DNA of 64,000 nt from GCA-016699445 sp964555055 (GTDB taxonomy: Bacteria; UBA10199; JACPAL01; GCA-016699445): contig CAZKQW010000008.1 in assembly GCA_964555055.1 (NCBI GenBank), forward strand, positions 87,101 to 151,100. Reading direction: 5' to 3'. The notes beneath the pieces were generated by a model. That model saw nothing but the letters and a program-made list of their open reading frames with translations. It did not search any database and was not told the origin of the DNA. The position numbers and the translations under genes were made by a program. This document shows, piece by piece, positions 34,213 through 45,099 of the stretch (positions within the stretch are counted from its first letter, which is position 1; each line of letters opens with the position of its first letter).

Positions 34213-35358
34213 ATGAACAAAAAATCCTTCATCATCCTATTACTCTTTTTTATCTTTTTTCCCGCTTTTTTTGTCGCCCTGTTCGCCAATGACATCCTTC
34301 TTTATGGGCCCGATGGAGTAAAGCGGATCGATAAGGCGATCGAGCTTTACGAAAAGTACGTGAAGAAAGGTGGCTGGGAAAAAATCGAAAAAGGCCCTAA
34401 AATTCTGCCTGGCGAGACGAATCCGCGTATTTCTTCCATTCGTAAGAGGCTTTTGGCGACCGGTGATTTGAAGAAGAAAACTTCCAGCGAAGTTTATGAT
34501 GATGATTTGAAAACCGCGGTGATGAAGTTCCAAGGACGCCATGGGCTTGAAAACGACGGCATCATTGGCATTGGAAGCATCGAGGCCATGAATGTATCGG
34601 CGGAAGAGAGGCTCAAGCAACTCGTCGTCAATCGCGACCGCTTCCGAAGCACCCCCTGGCCTCCCGCGAAGTACGTCCATGTAAATATCCCGGACTACCA
34701 ACTCTATGCGGTCGAAGACCTGAAAACCGTCCTCCAGATGAGGGTAGTAGTCGGCCTTAAGAAGAACTGGAACACCCCGGAAGTTCAAAGCCAAATTAAG
34801 CAGATCGTCGTGAATCCAAAATGGCATGTCCCCGTCAACATCATTAAGAAGGAACTCCTGAAGAAGATTCAAAAGGACCCCGGCTATGTGGCGAAAGAGA
34901 ACATGGTCGTCTACGAACGGAAGGATGGAGAACGCGTCGAAGTAGATCCCATGACCTACGACTGGGCTTCCGCAAAGCCGGGAAACCTCGAGATCGTCCA
35001 GGATTCCGGAGATGCGAATGCCCTCGGGCATATGAAGTTCCTTTTCCCCAATTCTCATGATATCTACATGCACGATACTCCTCAAAAATCATTTTTTTCC
35101 AACCAAATGCGTGCAGCCAGCCATGGCTGCATCCGAGTTCATAAGCCGATGGAGTTAGCCAAGTTCATTGCCGCCGGCTCGACTTGGACCGAAGCAAAGA
35201 TTCAAAACCTGATCGCCAAAAAAGAAACCCAGTTCCTCGCTTTGCCGGAACCCGTCGACGTGTTCATCGATTATTACACGGCGTGGGTGGACGAAGACGG
35301 GACGGTCCAATTCCGCGAAGATATTTATAAGAAGGACGTTGTGAAGGAAGCCAAATAA
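34213..35358 (+). CDS. L,D-transpeptidase, YcbB/YkuD type (381 aa)
   Basis: A periplasmic enzyme making 3-3 peptidoglycan cross-links or attaching proteins to the wall. Signal peptide at residues 1-25; a peptidoglycan-binding-like helical part (LKTAVMKFQGRHGLENDG) at about 95-130; then the YkuD catalytic domain starting at YVHVNIPDYQLYAVED. IYMHDTPQKSFF and the active-site RAASHGCIRVHKP (Cys about 305, with its His and Arg) are intact. The order of the two domains is as in YcbB/LdtD, but the protein is shorter. Divergent from the MMPL gene and convergent with the AsmA gene. Confidence 0.92.
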   Translation: MNKKSFIILLLFFIFFPAFFVALFANDILLYGPDGVKRIDKAIELYEKYVKKGGWEKIEKGPKILPGETNPRISSIRKRLLATGDLKKKTSSEVYDDDLKTAVMKFQGRHGLENDGIIGIGSIEAMNVSAEERLKQLVVNRDRFRSTPWPPAKYVHVNIPDYQLYAVEDLKTVLQMRVVVGLKKNWNTPEVQSQIKQIVVNPKWHVPVNIIKKELLKKIQKDPGYVAKENMVVYERKDGERVEVDPMTYDWASAKPGNLEIVQDSGDANALGHMKFLFPNSHDIYMHDTPQKSFFSNQMRAASHGCIRVHKPMELAKFIAAGSTWTEAKIQNLIAKKETQFLALPEPVDVFIDYYTAWVDEDGTVQFREDIYKKDVVKEAK

Positions 35359-35362
35359 ACCG

Positions 35363-37351
35363 CTAGCGTAAAAGATCTTTGAGTATGTCGCCGTTTGGCT
35401 TTTGGAGAGGTGCAGGTAGCTTCTCTTCCGCTTTTTGCTGAAGATTTTGAAGGGAGGCGGTCTTCAAACGCTCCACGAAGGTATTGACGTCGGGAGCCAC
35501 GATCGGCGCCGGCAAGGCTCCAGAGACCGTAAAAGGCACCGTCAGCTTCCCTTCCAGATCTACCAGCGACGACTTTCCCGGGAACTCCCCTAGCCAAGCA
35601 TCGGTCTCCGAACGCGCGAGAAGCAAGACGCCTTTTAAATCCAAATCCCCTTCTAAGGAAGCTTTTCCGACTAAATTCATGGTTGAGGTTTCAGTCACCA
35701 TCCGCAAATCAGGAATCTGCAGAAACCCTTTTTCGACCCGGAAGCCGCTGGCGAAGGAACTGTAGTTGGTCTCTTGGGTTTGAAGCGCGAAGCGGGGCGG
35801 CGCGATCTTCGGCGCTCCGCTGGAAGCGGGATTCGCCTTGAGGGCCGCATTGAGTCCGTCGACGAGGTTCTGATTCAAAACCTCCTTGGCCATATTCAAG
35901 GCGAGGATCTTACCGGCCGAAAGCGAAAGGTTTCCGTCTCCCGTCGACGAGGACTTTATATCCTTCATCTCCGACCCCTCACCCTCCAGAGCGAGACCGA
36001 GATCTCCTTTACCGGAAAAGACGTCCCGAAAACCCCCGACCGCCGTCATCAGGGCATTGGCGTCGAGCTGGGACGCCTGGAGGTTGAATTTCCATTGGGG
36101 AGCTTTCTCTCCAAAACGGATCATACCGTTTCCAGACATCGTTCCCTCGAAGATCCGAAATGTCATCGCATCCAAGATCCATTGCTTCCCCACTACATGA
36201 AAATCCGCTTTGAAGTCCTCTGGCTCATACCTCTCCAATACGAAGAAACGTTGGCCTTCGATCTTTCCCTTGAGGGCTCCCGAAGAGAGGAGGCCTTGTA
36301 GAGGACCGTAATAGCTCCAAGTGATCTTTGCCGGCGTTCGAGCTCCTTTTTTCAGATAATCGCCGTAAGCGATCTTAGCTTCCCCGAAATCCAGGTTTCC
36401 CGAGGTCTGCATTTGTGAAACATTTCCGCTCAACTGAACCGATAACGAGGATGGTCCCGTAATTTGGGCACCCGCAGGCAAACGCTTCTCGAAAGCAGGG
36501 TCTACGGCAGCTAAAGCCTTGAAATCGAGGGAACGCGAGCCGATCTCAGCTTGATAATGATAATCCCCAAGTTCTTTCGCCTCCCATGAAACCTTCACGG
36601 TGAAAACGCTTCCGCCCAAGTCGAGTTTCATATCGTCGGTGCGATAAACACGCTTTCCGGGATCCAGAACGAGAGAACCTTCCACCATGACGCGACGAGG
36701 GGATTCATTCACTATGCCGCTCAGTTTCACCGGTATTTTTTGCTCTCCAGGGGAGGATGAAGCCGAGAACGAGAACGACTCCACATCGAGCTCCACCTCG
36801 CGCACGATGGGCTTCACCTCTTCTTCGCCTTGATTCCCTTCCAACCGATACACGATTCCCCGCTCAACGGTTAAAGACATGACCTCCGTCTTTTCGATCC
36901 AAGAGTTTTCTTCTGAAGATGCGGAAGGATTCGGTGATTTGAAAATGCCTTCCAAATTACTGCGTTCCTCTGCGGTACGGTAGTAAATGACCGGGCGGTT
37001 GAAACCGAGGGCAATGGCGAGGCGTTTCGAGAGGAGCTTTCTCAAATCGAGAGTCATCCTGGTGGATGCGATCCGAGAAAGCGTCCTTCCTGAGAAAGGC
37101 CCGTCGAGCGATAGGATCCGCATGTCTTCGAGTACGACCGAAGGCACGGGAAGGATATGAAGCTCGATGCGATCCAGCTCCACTCGACCATTCACGGCTG
37201 CTTCGATCTTGCGAATCAGAGGCTCCTTCAATTGATTGGGATCCACAAAGAAGGCAGCGGCGATGATGGCCGCTGAAGTCAGAAAACCTAAAATAATGAC
37301 GATTTTAAAAGCGCGTTTCAGCATGCGTCGCGTCATACAAAATGCGGTCAA
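35363..37351 (-). CDS. AsmA-family inner-membrane-anchored protein (662 aa)
   Basis: An AsmA-like protein: one N-terminal membrane anchor (IVIILGFLTSAAIIAAAFF), then PNQLKEPLIRKIEAAVNGRVELDRIELHILPVPSV broken into the usual AsmA N-domain pattern, a long beta-rich periplasmic body and an AsmA_2 end (FALQTQETNYSSF, DLRMVTETSTMNLVGKASL). Such proteins are thought to move phospholipids between the membranes. The first start in frame is a TTG at 37351 with AAGGAAG eight bases ahead; ATGs at 37336 and 37324 are alternatives without a good site. Confidence 0.82.
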   Translation of the reverse strand: MTAFCMTRRMLKRAFKIVIILGFLTSAAIIAAAFFVDPNQLKEPLIRKIEAAVNGRVELDRIELHILPVPSVVLEDMRILSLDGPFSGRTLSRIASTRMTLDLRKLLSKRLAIALGFNRPVIYYRTAEERSNLEGIFKSPNPSASSEENSWIEKTEVMSLTVERGIVYRLEGNQGEEEVKPIVREVELDVESFSFSASSSPGEQKIPVKLSGIVNESPRRVMVEGSLVLDPGKRVYRTDDMKLDLGGSVFTVKVSWEAKELGDYHYQAEIGSRSLDFKALAAVDPAFEKRLPAGAQITGPSSLSVQLSGNVSQMQTSGNLDFGEAKIAYGDYLKKGARTPAKITWSYYGPLQGLLSSGALKGKIEGQRFFVLERYEPEDFKADFHVVGKQWILDAMTFRIFEGTMSGNGMIRFGEKAPQWKFNLQASQLDANALMTAVGGFRDVFSGKGDLGLALEGEGSEMKDIKSSSTGDGNLSLSAGKILALNMAKEVLNQNLVDGLNAALKANPASSGAPKIAPPRFALQTQETNYSSFASGFRVEKGFLQIPDLRMVTETSTMNLVGKASLEGDLDLKGVLLLARSETDAWLGEFPGKSSLVDLEGKLTVPFTVSGALPAPIVAPDVNTFVERLKTASLQNLQQKAEEKLPAPLQKPNGDILKDLLR

Positions 37352-37418
37352 AAGTTCAACTTCCTTGACGCGCGAATATTAAAATACTCTAATTTCTCAG
37401 TACATGGGGAGGTGTTTT

Positions 37419-37853
37419 ATGCCGCAGGAAAAAGATCTTCCGTCCGATCGCACGGACTACGTCTTGGAATCCAGAGAAAATAAAAGGCGTTATGCAAGGC
37501 TCGATATCGCGTTAAGCGTCAGCTACGCGTTGAAGAGTCCCGGCGGTGAAGTCAGCGAATTAGCGGAGGCCTTGAGCAGCGACATCAGCGCCGGCGGCCT
37601 ACGGCTCATGACGCCCGGCCCTCTCCAACCCGGTGACCTCCTGGACCTGGAAATCAGCATTTGCGGCAGCGAAGACAGCCCAATCCGGGCGAACGGCGAA
37701 GTCGTCTGGCAAAACAAGATCGCCGACACGAGCTACGAAACGGGAACCGTCATCAAGTACGTCAACGACGACGACAAGCAACGCTTCATGAACTTCGTCT
37801 TCGAGCAAATGTCCCGCCTGATGGGCGTCAGCGCCAACCCGATGGTGCATTGA
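37419..37853 (+). CDS. PilZ-domain protein (144 aa)
   Basis: A single PilZ domain. NKRRYARLDIALSV gives the RxxxR c-di-GMP-binding motif and SSDISAGGLRLMTP the second D/NxSxxG motif; GEVVWQNKIADTSYETGTVIKYV is the family's third conserved strand pair. All c-di-GMP contacts seem intact, so it is likely a c-di-GMP receptor. GGGAGG lies six bases before the ATG at 37419. It stands alone, so the controlled process is unknown. Confidence 0.9.
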   Translation: MPQEKDLPSDRTDYVLESRENKRRYARLDIALSVSYALKSPGGEVSELAEALSSDISAGGLRLMTPGPLQPGDLLDLEISICGSEDSPIRANGEVVWQNKIADTSYETGTVIKYVNDDDKQRFMNFVFEQMSRLMGVSANPMVH

Positions 37854-38056
37854 AATTCCGGAAACTATTTAACTACATCCCGCCTTCATAACCTTTATGA
37901 TGGCTAACTAAATAATAGGCCGCGCTGGCACCGAATTCCTCCTGCCGTTTTCGTTCGCAAGACGACCATGAATTTTAGCTTCTCGCGCCATAGATAGAAA
38001 TTTATGAAAGTTGCTATCTTTGGTAAACATTTTTCTGATTTTCACCCATTTAACTT

Positions 38057-38085
38057 TTGACGGTAGGTACTAAATAAAGTACTTT
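38057..38085 (+). promoter_or_regulatory. Promoter of the Phd/ParE module (-35/-10)
   Basis: TTGACG at 38057-38062, a 17-base spacer and TACTTT at 38080-38085. The start of transcription is predicted near 38092, only about four bases before the ATG, so the mRNA would be leaderless or nearly so. That agrees with the lack of any Shine-Dalgarno sequence. Confidence 0.5.
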
Positions 38086-38095
38086 ATTTAGTACC
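38066..38095. promoter_or_regulatory. 30-bp perfect palindrome, antitoxin operator
   Basis: GGTACTAAATAAAGT followed directly by its exact reverse complement, ending on the base before the antitoxin ATG. It contains three GTAC tetramers 12 bases apart, so it can also be read as two overlapping 16-bp palindromes. It covers the -10 element. Phd/YefM antitoxins repress their own operons by binding such repeats, so this is very likely the operator. Confidence 0.8.
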
Positions 38096-38404
38096 ATGAA
38101 GCTTTCCGAAGACATCAAGCCCATCACCTACATGAAGACGAACTCGGCCGAGCTCGTGGAAACGGCCACGCGCAAGAGCCGGCCCATCATCATCACCCAA
38201 AACGGCATGGCCAAGGTCGTCGTGCAGGACATCAAAAGCTTCGAAAGGGATCGGGACACGCTCCTTCTTTTAAAACTCCTCTATCAAGGGGTCCTGGAAG
38301 CGGAAAAAGGAGAAGGCGTCGACCAAGAAGATTTCTTCGACCAACTTGAAAAGGAATTGAAGTCTGAAATCCTCAAACGAAAAACCCCCGAAAAGGATAG
38401 GTAG
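38096..38404 (+). CDS. Phd/YefM-family antitoxin (102 aa)
   Basis: The N-terminal half (EDIKPITYMKTNSAELVETA, then RPIIITQNGMAKVVVQDIKSF) is the DNA-binding Phd/YefM fold. The C-terminal half is acidic and should wrap around the toxin. No Shine-Dalgarno sequence is present; a palindromic operator directly abuts the start codon. The toxin gene follows after about 25 bases. A paralogous fold is used by the antitoxin at 41.4 kb, but the two sequences are not close. Confidence 0.88.
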   Translation: MKLSEDIKPITYMKTNSAELVETATRKSRPIIITQNGMAKVVVQDIKSFERDRDTLLLLKLLYQGVLEAEKGEGVDQEDFFDQLEKELKSEILKRKTPEKDR

Positions 38405-38429
38405 GCACCACCAAGTCAAATGGACGCCC

Positions 38430-38729
38430 GTGGCCCAGCGGGATTTACGCGCGGTTCTTTCCTATATTTCAAACAATAGTCCGCGAACGGCCTTGAAAAT
38501 CGCCGCGAAGATTCGTTCAAAAGCGGCTTCTCTCTATCAATTTCCATCGAGGGGCTGTGTTGTGCCCGAGCTTAAAAACATTCCGGAACTCTCCTTCAGA
38601 GAGCTGATCATTTCCCCTTGGAGGCTCGTGTATCGCATTAAAGGAAAACAAGTCGAAATCCTGGCATTTTTCGATGGAAGACAAGACCTCGAAGAAATGC
38701 TCTTCGAGAGGCTTTCGCGCATTCGTTAA
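38430..38729 (+). CDS. RelE/ParE-family toxin (99 aa)
   Basis: A ParE-like fold: RDLRAVLSYISNNSPRTALKIAAKIRS (broken here by the usual helix turn), FPSRGCVVPEL, ELSFRELIISPWRLVYRI and VEILAFFDGRQDL follow the family order including the conserved Arg of the FRE/RLVY strands. ParE toxins poison gyrase and RelE types cleave mRNA; sequence alone does not decide. The first standard start is a GTG at 38430, but the codons just before it read V-K-W-T-P, the usual beginning of this family, so translation may start further upstream at a non-standard codon. The stop abuts the end of fusA. Confidence 0.8.
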   Translation: MAQRDLRAVLSYISNNSPRTALKIAAKIRSKAASLYQFPSRGCVVPELKNIPELSFRELIISPWRLVYRIKGKQVEILAFFDGRQDLEEMLFERLSRIR

Positions 38730-40835
38730 TCACTTATTCTCAGCGGCGCGCTTCTCTTGGTATTGCTTGACCAGGACATCCTGGACGTTGCGGGGGACGG
38801 GAGCGTATTTGAGGAATTCCATTTGGAATTCGCCCTTCCCTTGCGTCGCGCTTCTAAGATCCGTCGAATAACCGAACATTTCGGAGAGCGGCACTTCCGC
38901 GTCGATTTGGGCATATTTGTTGCTCGTGCCCGTACTGACGATGACCCCGCGGCGTTGGTTGATCTGGCCCACGGTGGCACCCTGGAACTCCTCCGGTGCC
39001 TGGGTCTGGAGTCTCATGATCGGTTCGAGGATGATCGGACCGCAGGCGTTGTAGAACTCGCGGATCGCCGTCATGGCGCAGATGCGGAACGCCATGTCGG
39101 AAGAGTCGACGTCGTGGTAGGCGCCGTCGTTGATGATGGCTCGGAAACCGACCACCGGAGCGCCGATGAGAAGACCCTTTTTAAGCTGTTCTTGGAAACC
39201 CTTATCGCACGACGGGATGAATTCACGGGGAATCTTACCGCCCACGATCTCATCGACGAATTCATAGGTCTGGACCGCATCCGCTGGAAGTGGTTCGAAA
39301 ATACCGGCGATCTTCGCGTATTGTCCGGATCCACCGGTCTGCTTCTTATGCTGGTACATGAACTCGGTCCGCTTGGTGATCGCCTCGCGGTAAGCCACTT
39401 GCGGCTTACCTGAAATCACTTCGCAGCCGTACTCGCGCTTCATACGCTCGATGTAGATTTCCAGATGGAGCTCGCCCATTCCGGAAATGATCGTCTGCGC
39501 GCTCTCTTCGTCGCGATGGACGCGGAACGTCGGGTCTTCCTTCGTGAAACGATTCAAGGCCTTAGAGAAGTTGGCGGAACCCGCCTTATCTTTAGGCGCC
39601 ACGGCCAGCGAAATAACCGCGTTCGGTACATGCATGGACGTCATCGTCAACCGATCGTGCTCGCCATCCGTGAAAGTGTCGCCGGAAGCGCATTCCACGC
39701 CGAACATCGCGACGATGTCCCCCGCTTGCGCCGTTTCGATGTCGTGCATCTCGTCGGCGTGCATGCGGACCAGACGTGGGATCTTGACCTTCTTGCTGTT
39801 ACTGGAATTGACGATAAAATCCCCCTTCGAGATTTTACCCTGGTAAATGCGCATATAAGTCAACTGGCCAAAACGCCCGTCCTCGAGCTTGAATGCCAAG
39901 CCCACGAAGGGCTTTTCCGGCGTGGATTCTAAGATGACTTCGGCTTCATCTTTATCTTGATTCAAAGCCTTATTTTCAACTTCGGCGGGATTCGGCAAGT
40001 AATGACCGACCGCATCCAAAAGGACTTGAACTCCCTTATTCTTGTAGGCGGAACCACACATGACGGGAATGAATTTCAAACTGAGCGTCGCCTTGCGGAC
40101 CGCTTTCCTTAACATGTCCGCGGGCACCGGCTTATCTTCCAGGAAAAGTGAGATGACGTCATCGTCGAAATCGCCCATGGCAGCCACGAGTTCAGCGCGG
40201 CGTTCCTTGGCGGATTCCAGGAGATCGGCAGGAATCTCTTCGATACGGATCTTTTCTCCGTTGTCGCCGTCGAAGTAGTAGGCCTTCATCTCCACGAGGT
40301 CGATGATCCCTTTGAATTGATCCTCGGCGCCGATCGGCAAAGCGATCATATGGGCATTGTGGCCGAGCTTATCGCGGAGTTGGTGCATGACGCGGATGGG
40401 ATCGGCGCCCGCGCGGTCCATCTTATTGACGAAGGCGATGCGGGGAACGTGGTAACGGGTCATCTGGCGGTCGACGGTGATCGATTGGCTCTGGACGCCG
40501 GAGACGGAGCACAAGACGAGGATAGCACCGTCCAAGACACGAAGTGCGCGCTCGACTTCGATCGTGAAGTCCACGTGGCCGGGAGTATCGATGATGTTGA
40601 TGACGTTATCCTTCCATTCGCAATAAGTCGCGGCGGACTGGATGGTTATCCCCTTTTCGCGCTCGAGGTCCATGAAGTCCATCGTGGCGCCGACGCCCGA
40701 CTTACCCCGGACTTCCTCGATCTTATGAATCTTATTGGTGTAAAATAGGATACGCTCGGTGAGCGTCGTCTTTCCCGAATCGATGTGGGCGGAAATCCCG
40801 ATGTTCCTGACTTTTTCCATAGCGGCGTTAGCCAT
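38730..40835 (-). CDS. fusA: Elongation factor G, spd/mitochondrial EFG1 type (701 aa)
   Basis: Translocation GTPase. The P-loop reads AHIDSGKTTLTERIL, not the usual AHIDAGKTT; IQSAATYCEWKD, DTPGHVDFTIEVERALRVLD, NKMDR and a GSAYKNKGVQ motif follow. The block from GKSGVGATMDFMDLEREKGI onward and the YYFDGDNGEK region resemble mitochondrial EFG1 and the spdEFG1 group of spirochaetes, planctomycetes and deltaproteobacteria. In that group EFG1 translocates and a second EF-G handles ribosome recycling. AAGGAG precedes the ATG. There are no str-operon neighbours (rpsL, rpsG, tuf); toxin-antitoxin modules lie on both sides. Confidence 0.96.
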   Translation of the reverse strand: MANAAMEKVRNIGISAHIDSGKTTLTERILFYTNKIHKIEEVRGKSGVGATMDFMDLEREKGITIQSAATYCEWKDNVINIIDTPGHVDFTIEVERALRVLDGAILVLCSVSGVQSQSITVDRQMTRYHVPRIAFVNKMDRAGADPIRVMHQLRDKLGHNAHMIALPIGAEDQFKGIIDLVEMKAYYFDGDNGEKIRIEEIPADLLESAKERRAELVAAMGDFDDDVISLFLEDKPVPADMLRKAVRKATLSLKFIPVMCGSAYKNKGVQVLLDAVGHYLPNPAEVENKALNQDKDEAEVILESTPEKPFVGLAFKLEDGRFGQLTYMRIYQGKISKGDFIVNSSNSKKVKIPRLVRMHADEMHDIETAQAGDIVAMFGVECASGDTFTDGEHDRLTMTSMHVPNAVISLAVAPKDKAGSANFSKALNRFTKEDPTFRVHRDEESAQTIISGMGELHLEIYIERMKREYGCEVISGKPQVAYREAITKRTEFMYQHKKQTGGSGQYAKIAGIFEPLPADAVQTYEFVDEIVGGKIPREFIPSCDKGFQEQLKKGLLIGAPVVGFRAIINDGAYHDVDSSDMAFRICAMTAIREFYNACGPIILEPIMRLQTQAPEEFQGATVGQINQRRGVIVSTGTSNKYAQIDAEVPLSEMFGYSTDLRSATQGKGEFQMEFLKYAPVPRNVQDVLVKQYQEKRAAENK

Positions 40836-40941
40836 ACAAACTCCTTATATATTAGGTCTTTATTTCAAAAGGGGCCTGTCCTAGCTTAAACCTTTTTCAA
40901 TTGTCGAGTGTTTTATCGCCGGGTTTATGAAAGGGATTCCT

Positions 40942-41000
40942 ACATCGACTGCACGGAAAGGCCTCGATGTTTCAAGGCTTTGATGCCTTCGGATGCGCTG
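40942..41000 (-). pseudogene. Diverged copy of the 3' end of carB
   Basis: 59 bases align with the end of carB (41749-41807) without gaps at 50 identities by my count. Read on the minus strand it encodes ASEGIKALKHRGLSVQSM and a stop, against AAEGIKALKHRGLSVQSM in CarB. Most differences are silent. It lies 10 bases beyond the stop of the VapC toxin gene, so the Phd/VapC pair is bracketed by the real and the duplicated carB end. Confidence 0.85.
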
Positions 41001-41009
41001 GTAATGAAT

Positions 41010-41396
41010 CTATAATAGCTCGACAGCTCCATGATGATGGATCTTATGATGAAATTTCCTATCGGCCGTCACAAAAGAGGCTTTGAGACTTTTCGCCAAT
41101 ATGAAGAAGCTGGCGTCATAACTTGATAATTTAAGTTTTTTAGCAAGTTGCGCCGTTTCGATAAATCGATTCTCCGGCAAGACGAAGAACTCAATGGGTA
41201 GCTTATGGAGTTGTTTCAAGAGAAACCCCATGTCCTCATACGTCACGTCGGATCGTCTCGAAATATAATTCGAGAACTCGTAGAGCAATAAGTCGGGAGC
41301 GGCAAGGGAATGGTTGGCGACAAGATATTTGGCTCTTTCAGAGCCTTCCTCCGGGAAAAAGAGTTTAATCACCACCGAAGTATCGACGACTTTCAT
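41010..41396 (-). CDS. PIN-domain toxin, VapC-like (128 aa)
   Basis: A PIN-domain ribonuclease toxin. VVDTSVVIKLFF gives the first catalytic Asp, LLLYEFSNYI the conserved Glu region, SSYDASFFILAKSL the third acidic residue and FVTADRKF the fourth, so the metal-binding acidic cluster looks complete. The start overlaps the antitoxin stop by ATGA. It follows carB on the same strand and is itself followed by the duplicated carB tail. Confidence 0.9.
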   Translation of the reverse strand: MKVVDTSVVIKLFFPEEGSERAKYLVANHSLAAPDLLLYEFSNYISRRSDVTYEDMGFLLKQLHKLPIEFFVLPENRFIETAQLAKKLKLSSYDASFFILAKSLKASFVTADRKFHHKIHHHGAVELL

Positions 41397-41689
41397 CGAG
41401 AATTTCTCATCTCACGGATCGCATCGACGGCATCTTTTTGGGAGACTCTTATCTTATTTTTCTTCTGCCACTCCTCAATCTCGGAAAAAAACTCTTCTAT
41501 TTTTTTTAGGCGGTCTGCTTTTTGGAACTTCTCCTTATATTCCTTGGCAGGGATCAGGACGGCTAGGGGTTTGTCTCCCCTTAAGATAGTGATGTGACTC
41601 CCTTTCTGAGCAACACGATCTAAAAGAGAGCCGAATTTTTTCCTCATTTCTAGAGCCGAAACCGTTTGCGTCGTAGGGCTTGTTTCCAT
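41393..41689 (-). CDS. Phd/YefM-type antitoxin paired with the PIN toxin (98 aa)
   Basis: TVSALEMRKKFGSLLDRVAQ followed by HITILRGDKPLAVLIPAKEY is a Phd/YefM N-terminal domain; the C-terminal part (FFSEIEEWQKKNK) is the toxin-binding helix. The ATG at 41689 lies within the proximal of two inverted repeats and has AGGTGG 13 bases upstream; an in-frame ATG at 41713 lies within the distal repeat. The gene begins about 39 bases after the carB stop (41728). The toxin follows with an ATGA overlap. Confidence 0.85.
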   Translation of the reverse strand: METSPTTQTVSALEMRKKFGSLLDRVAQKGSHITILRGDKPLAVLIPAKEYKEKFQKADRLKKIEEFFSEIEEWQKKNKIRVSQKDAVDAIREMRNSR

Positions 41690-41723
41690 AGTAACTATGG
41701 TACCACCTATCATAGCTGCTATG
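41687..41723. promoter_or_regulatory. Two CATAG-N3-CTATG inverted repeats (operator)
   Basis: Identical half-sites occur at 41687-41699 (spacer TAA) and 41711-41723 (spacer CTG), with centres 24 bp apart, just over two helical turns. The two candidate antitoxin start codons lie in these repeats. A TTGACA sits at 41722-41727 on the minus strand and a weak TACCAT at 41697-41702. The arrangement fits cooperative autorepression by the antitoxin-toxin complex. Confidence 0.65.
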
Positions 41724-41727
41724 TCAA

Positions 41728-44961
<3,234 letters not shown>

Positions 44962-44975
44962 GGTGTTCTCCTCGG

Positions 44976-45093
44976 AGGGGGCTACGCCCCCTTCCGACGC
45001 CCAAGGCCCGGCAAAGCCGGATCCTTGGGCTGCCTCCCCCAATAGGGAGGTAAAAATTAATTAGAGGTTTGGTGATCCGTTTACACGGATCAC
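44976..45093 (-). other. Four consecutive stem-loops between carA and carB
   Basis: In the 138-base carA-carB gap there are four inverted repeats: GTGATCCGT/ACGGATCAC (45072-45093, loop of 4), CCTCCC/GGGAGG (45033-45050), CCCAAGG/CCTTGGG enclosing CCGGC/GCCGG (45000-45029), and AGGGGGC/GCCCCCT (44976-44992). The last ends a few bases before the carB ribosome binding site. None is followed by a clear U tract, so they are not simple terminators; RNA processing, a translational control element or a REP-like repeat are possible. Confidence 0.7.
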
Positions 45094-45099
45094 GACCAC

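Noticed and set aside
37854..38056. Possible small gene between the PilZ gene and the Phd/ParE promoter
   Set aside because: Short frames such as MAREAKIHGRLANENG on the minus strand have no ribosome binding site or similarity; nothing further is seen in this 200-base stretch.
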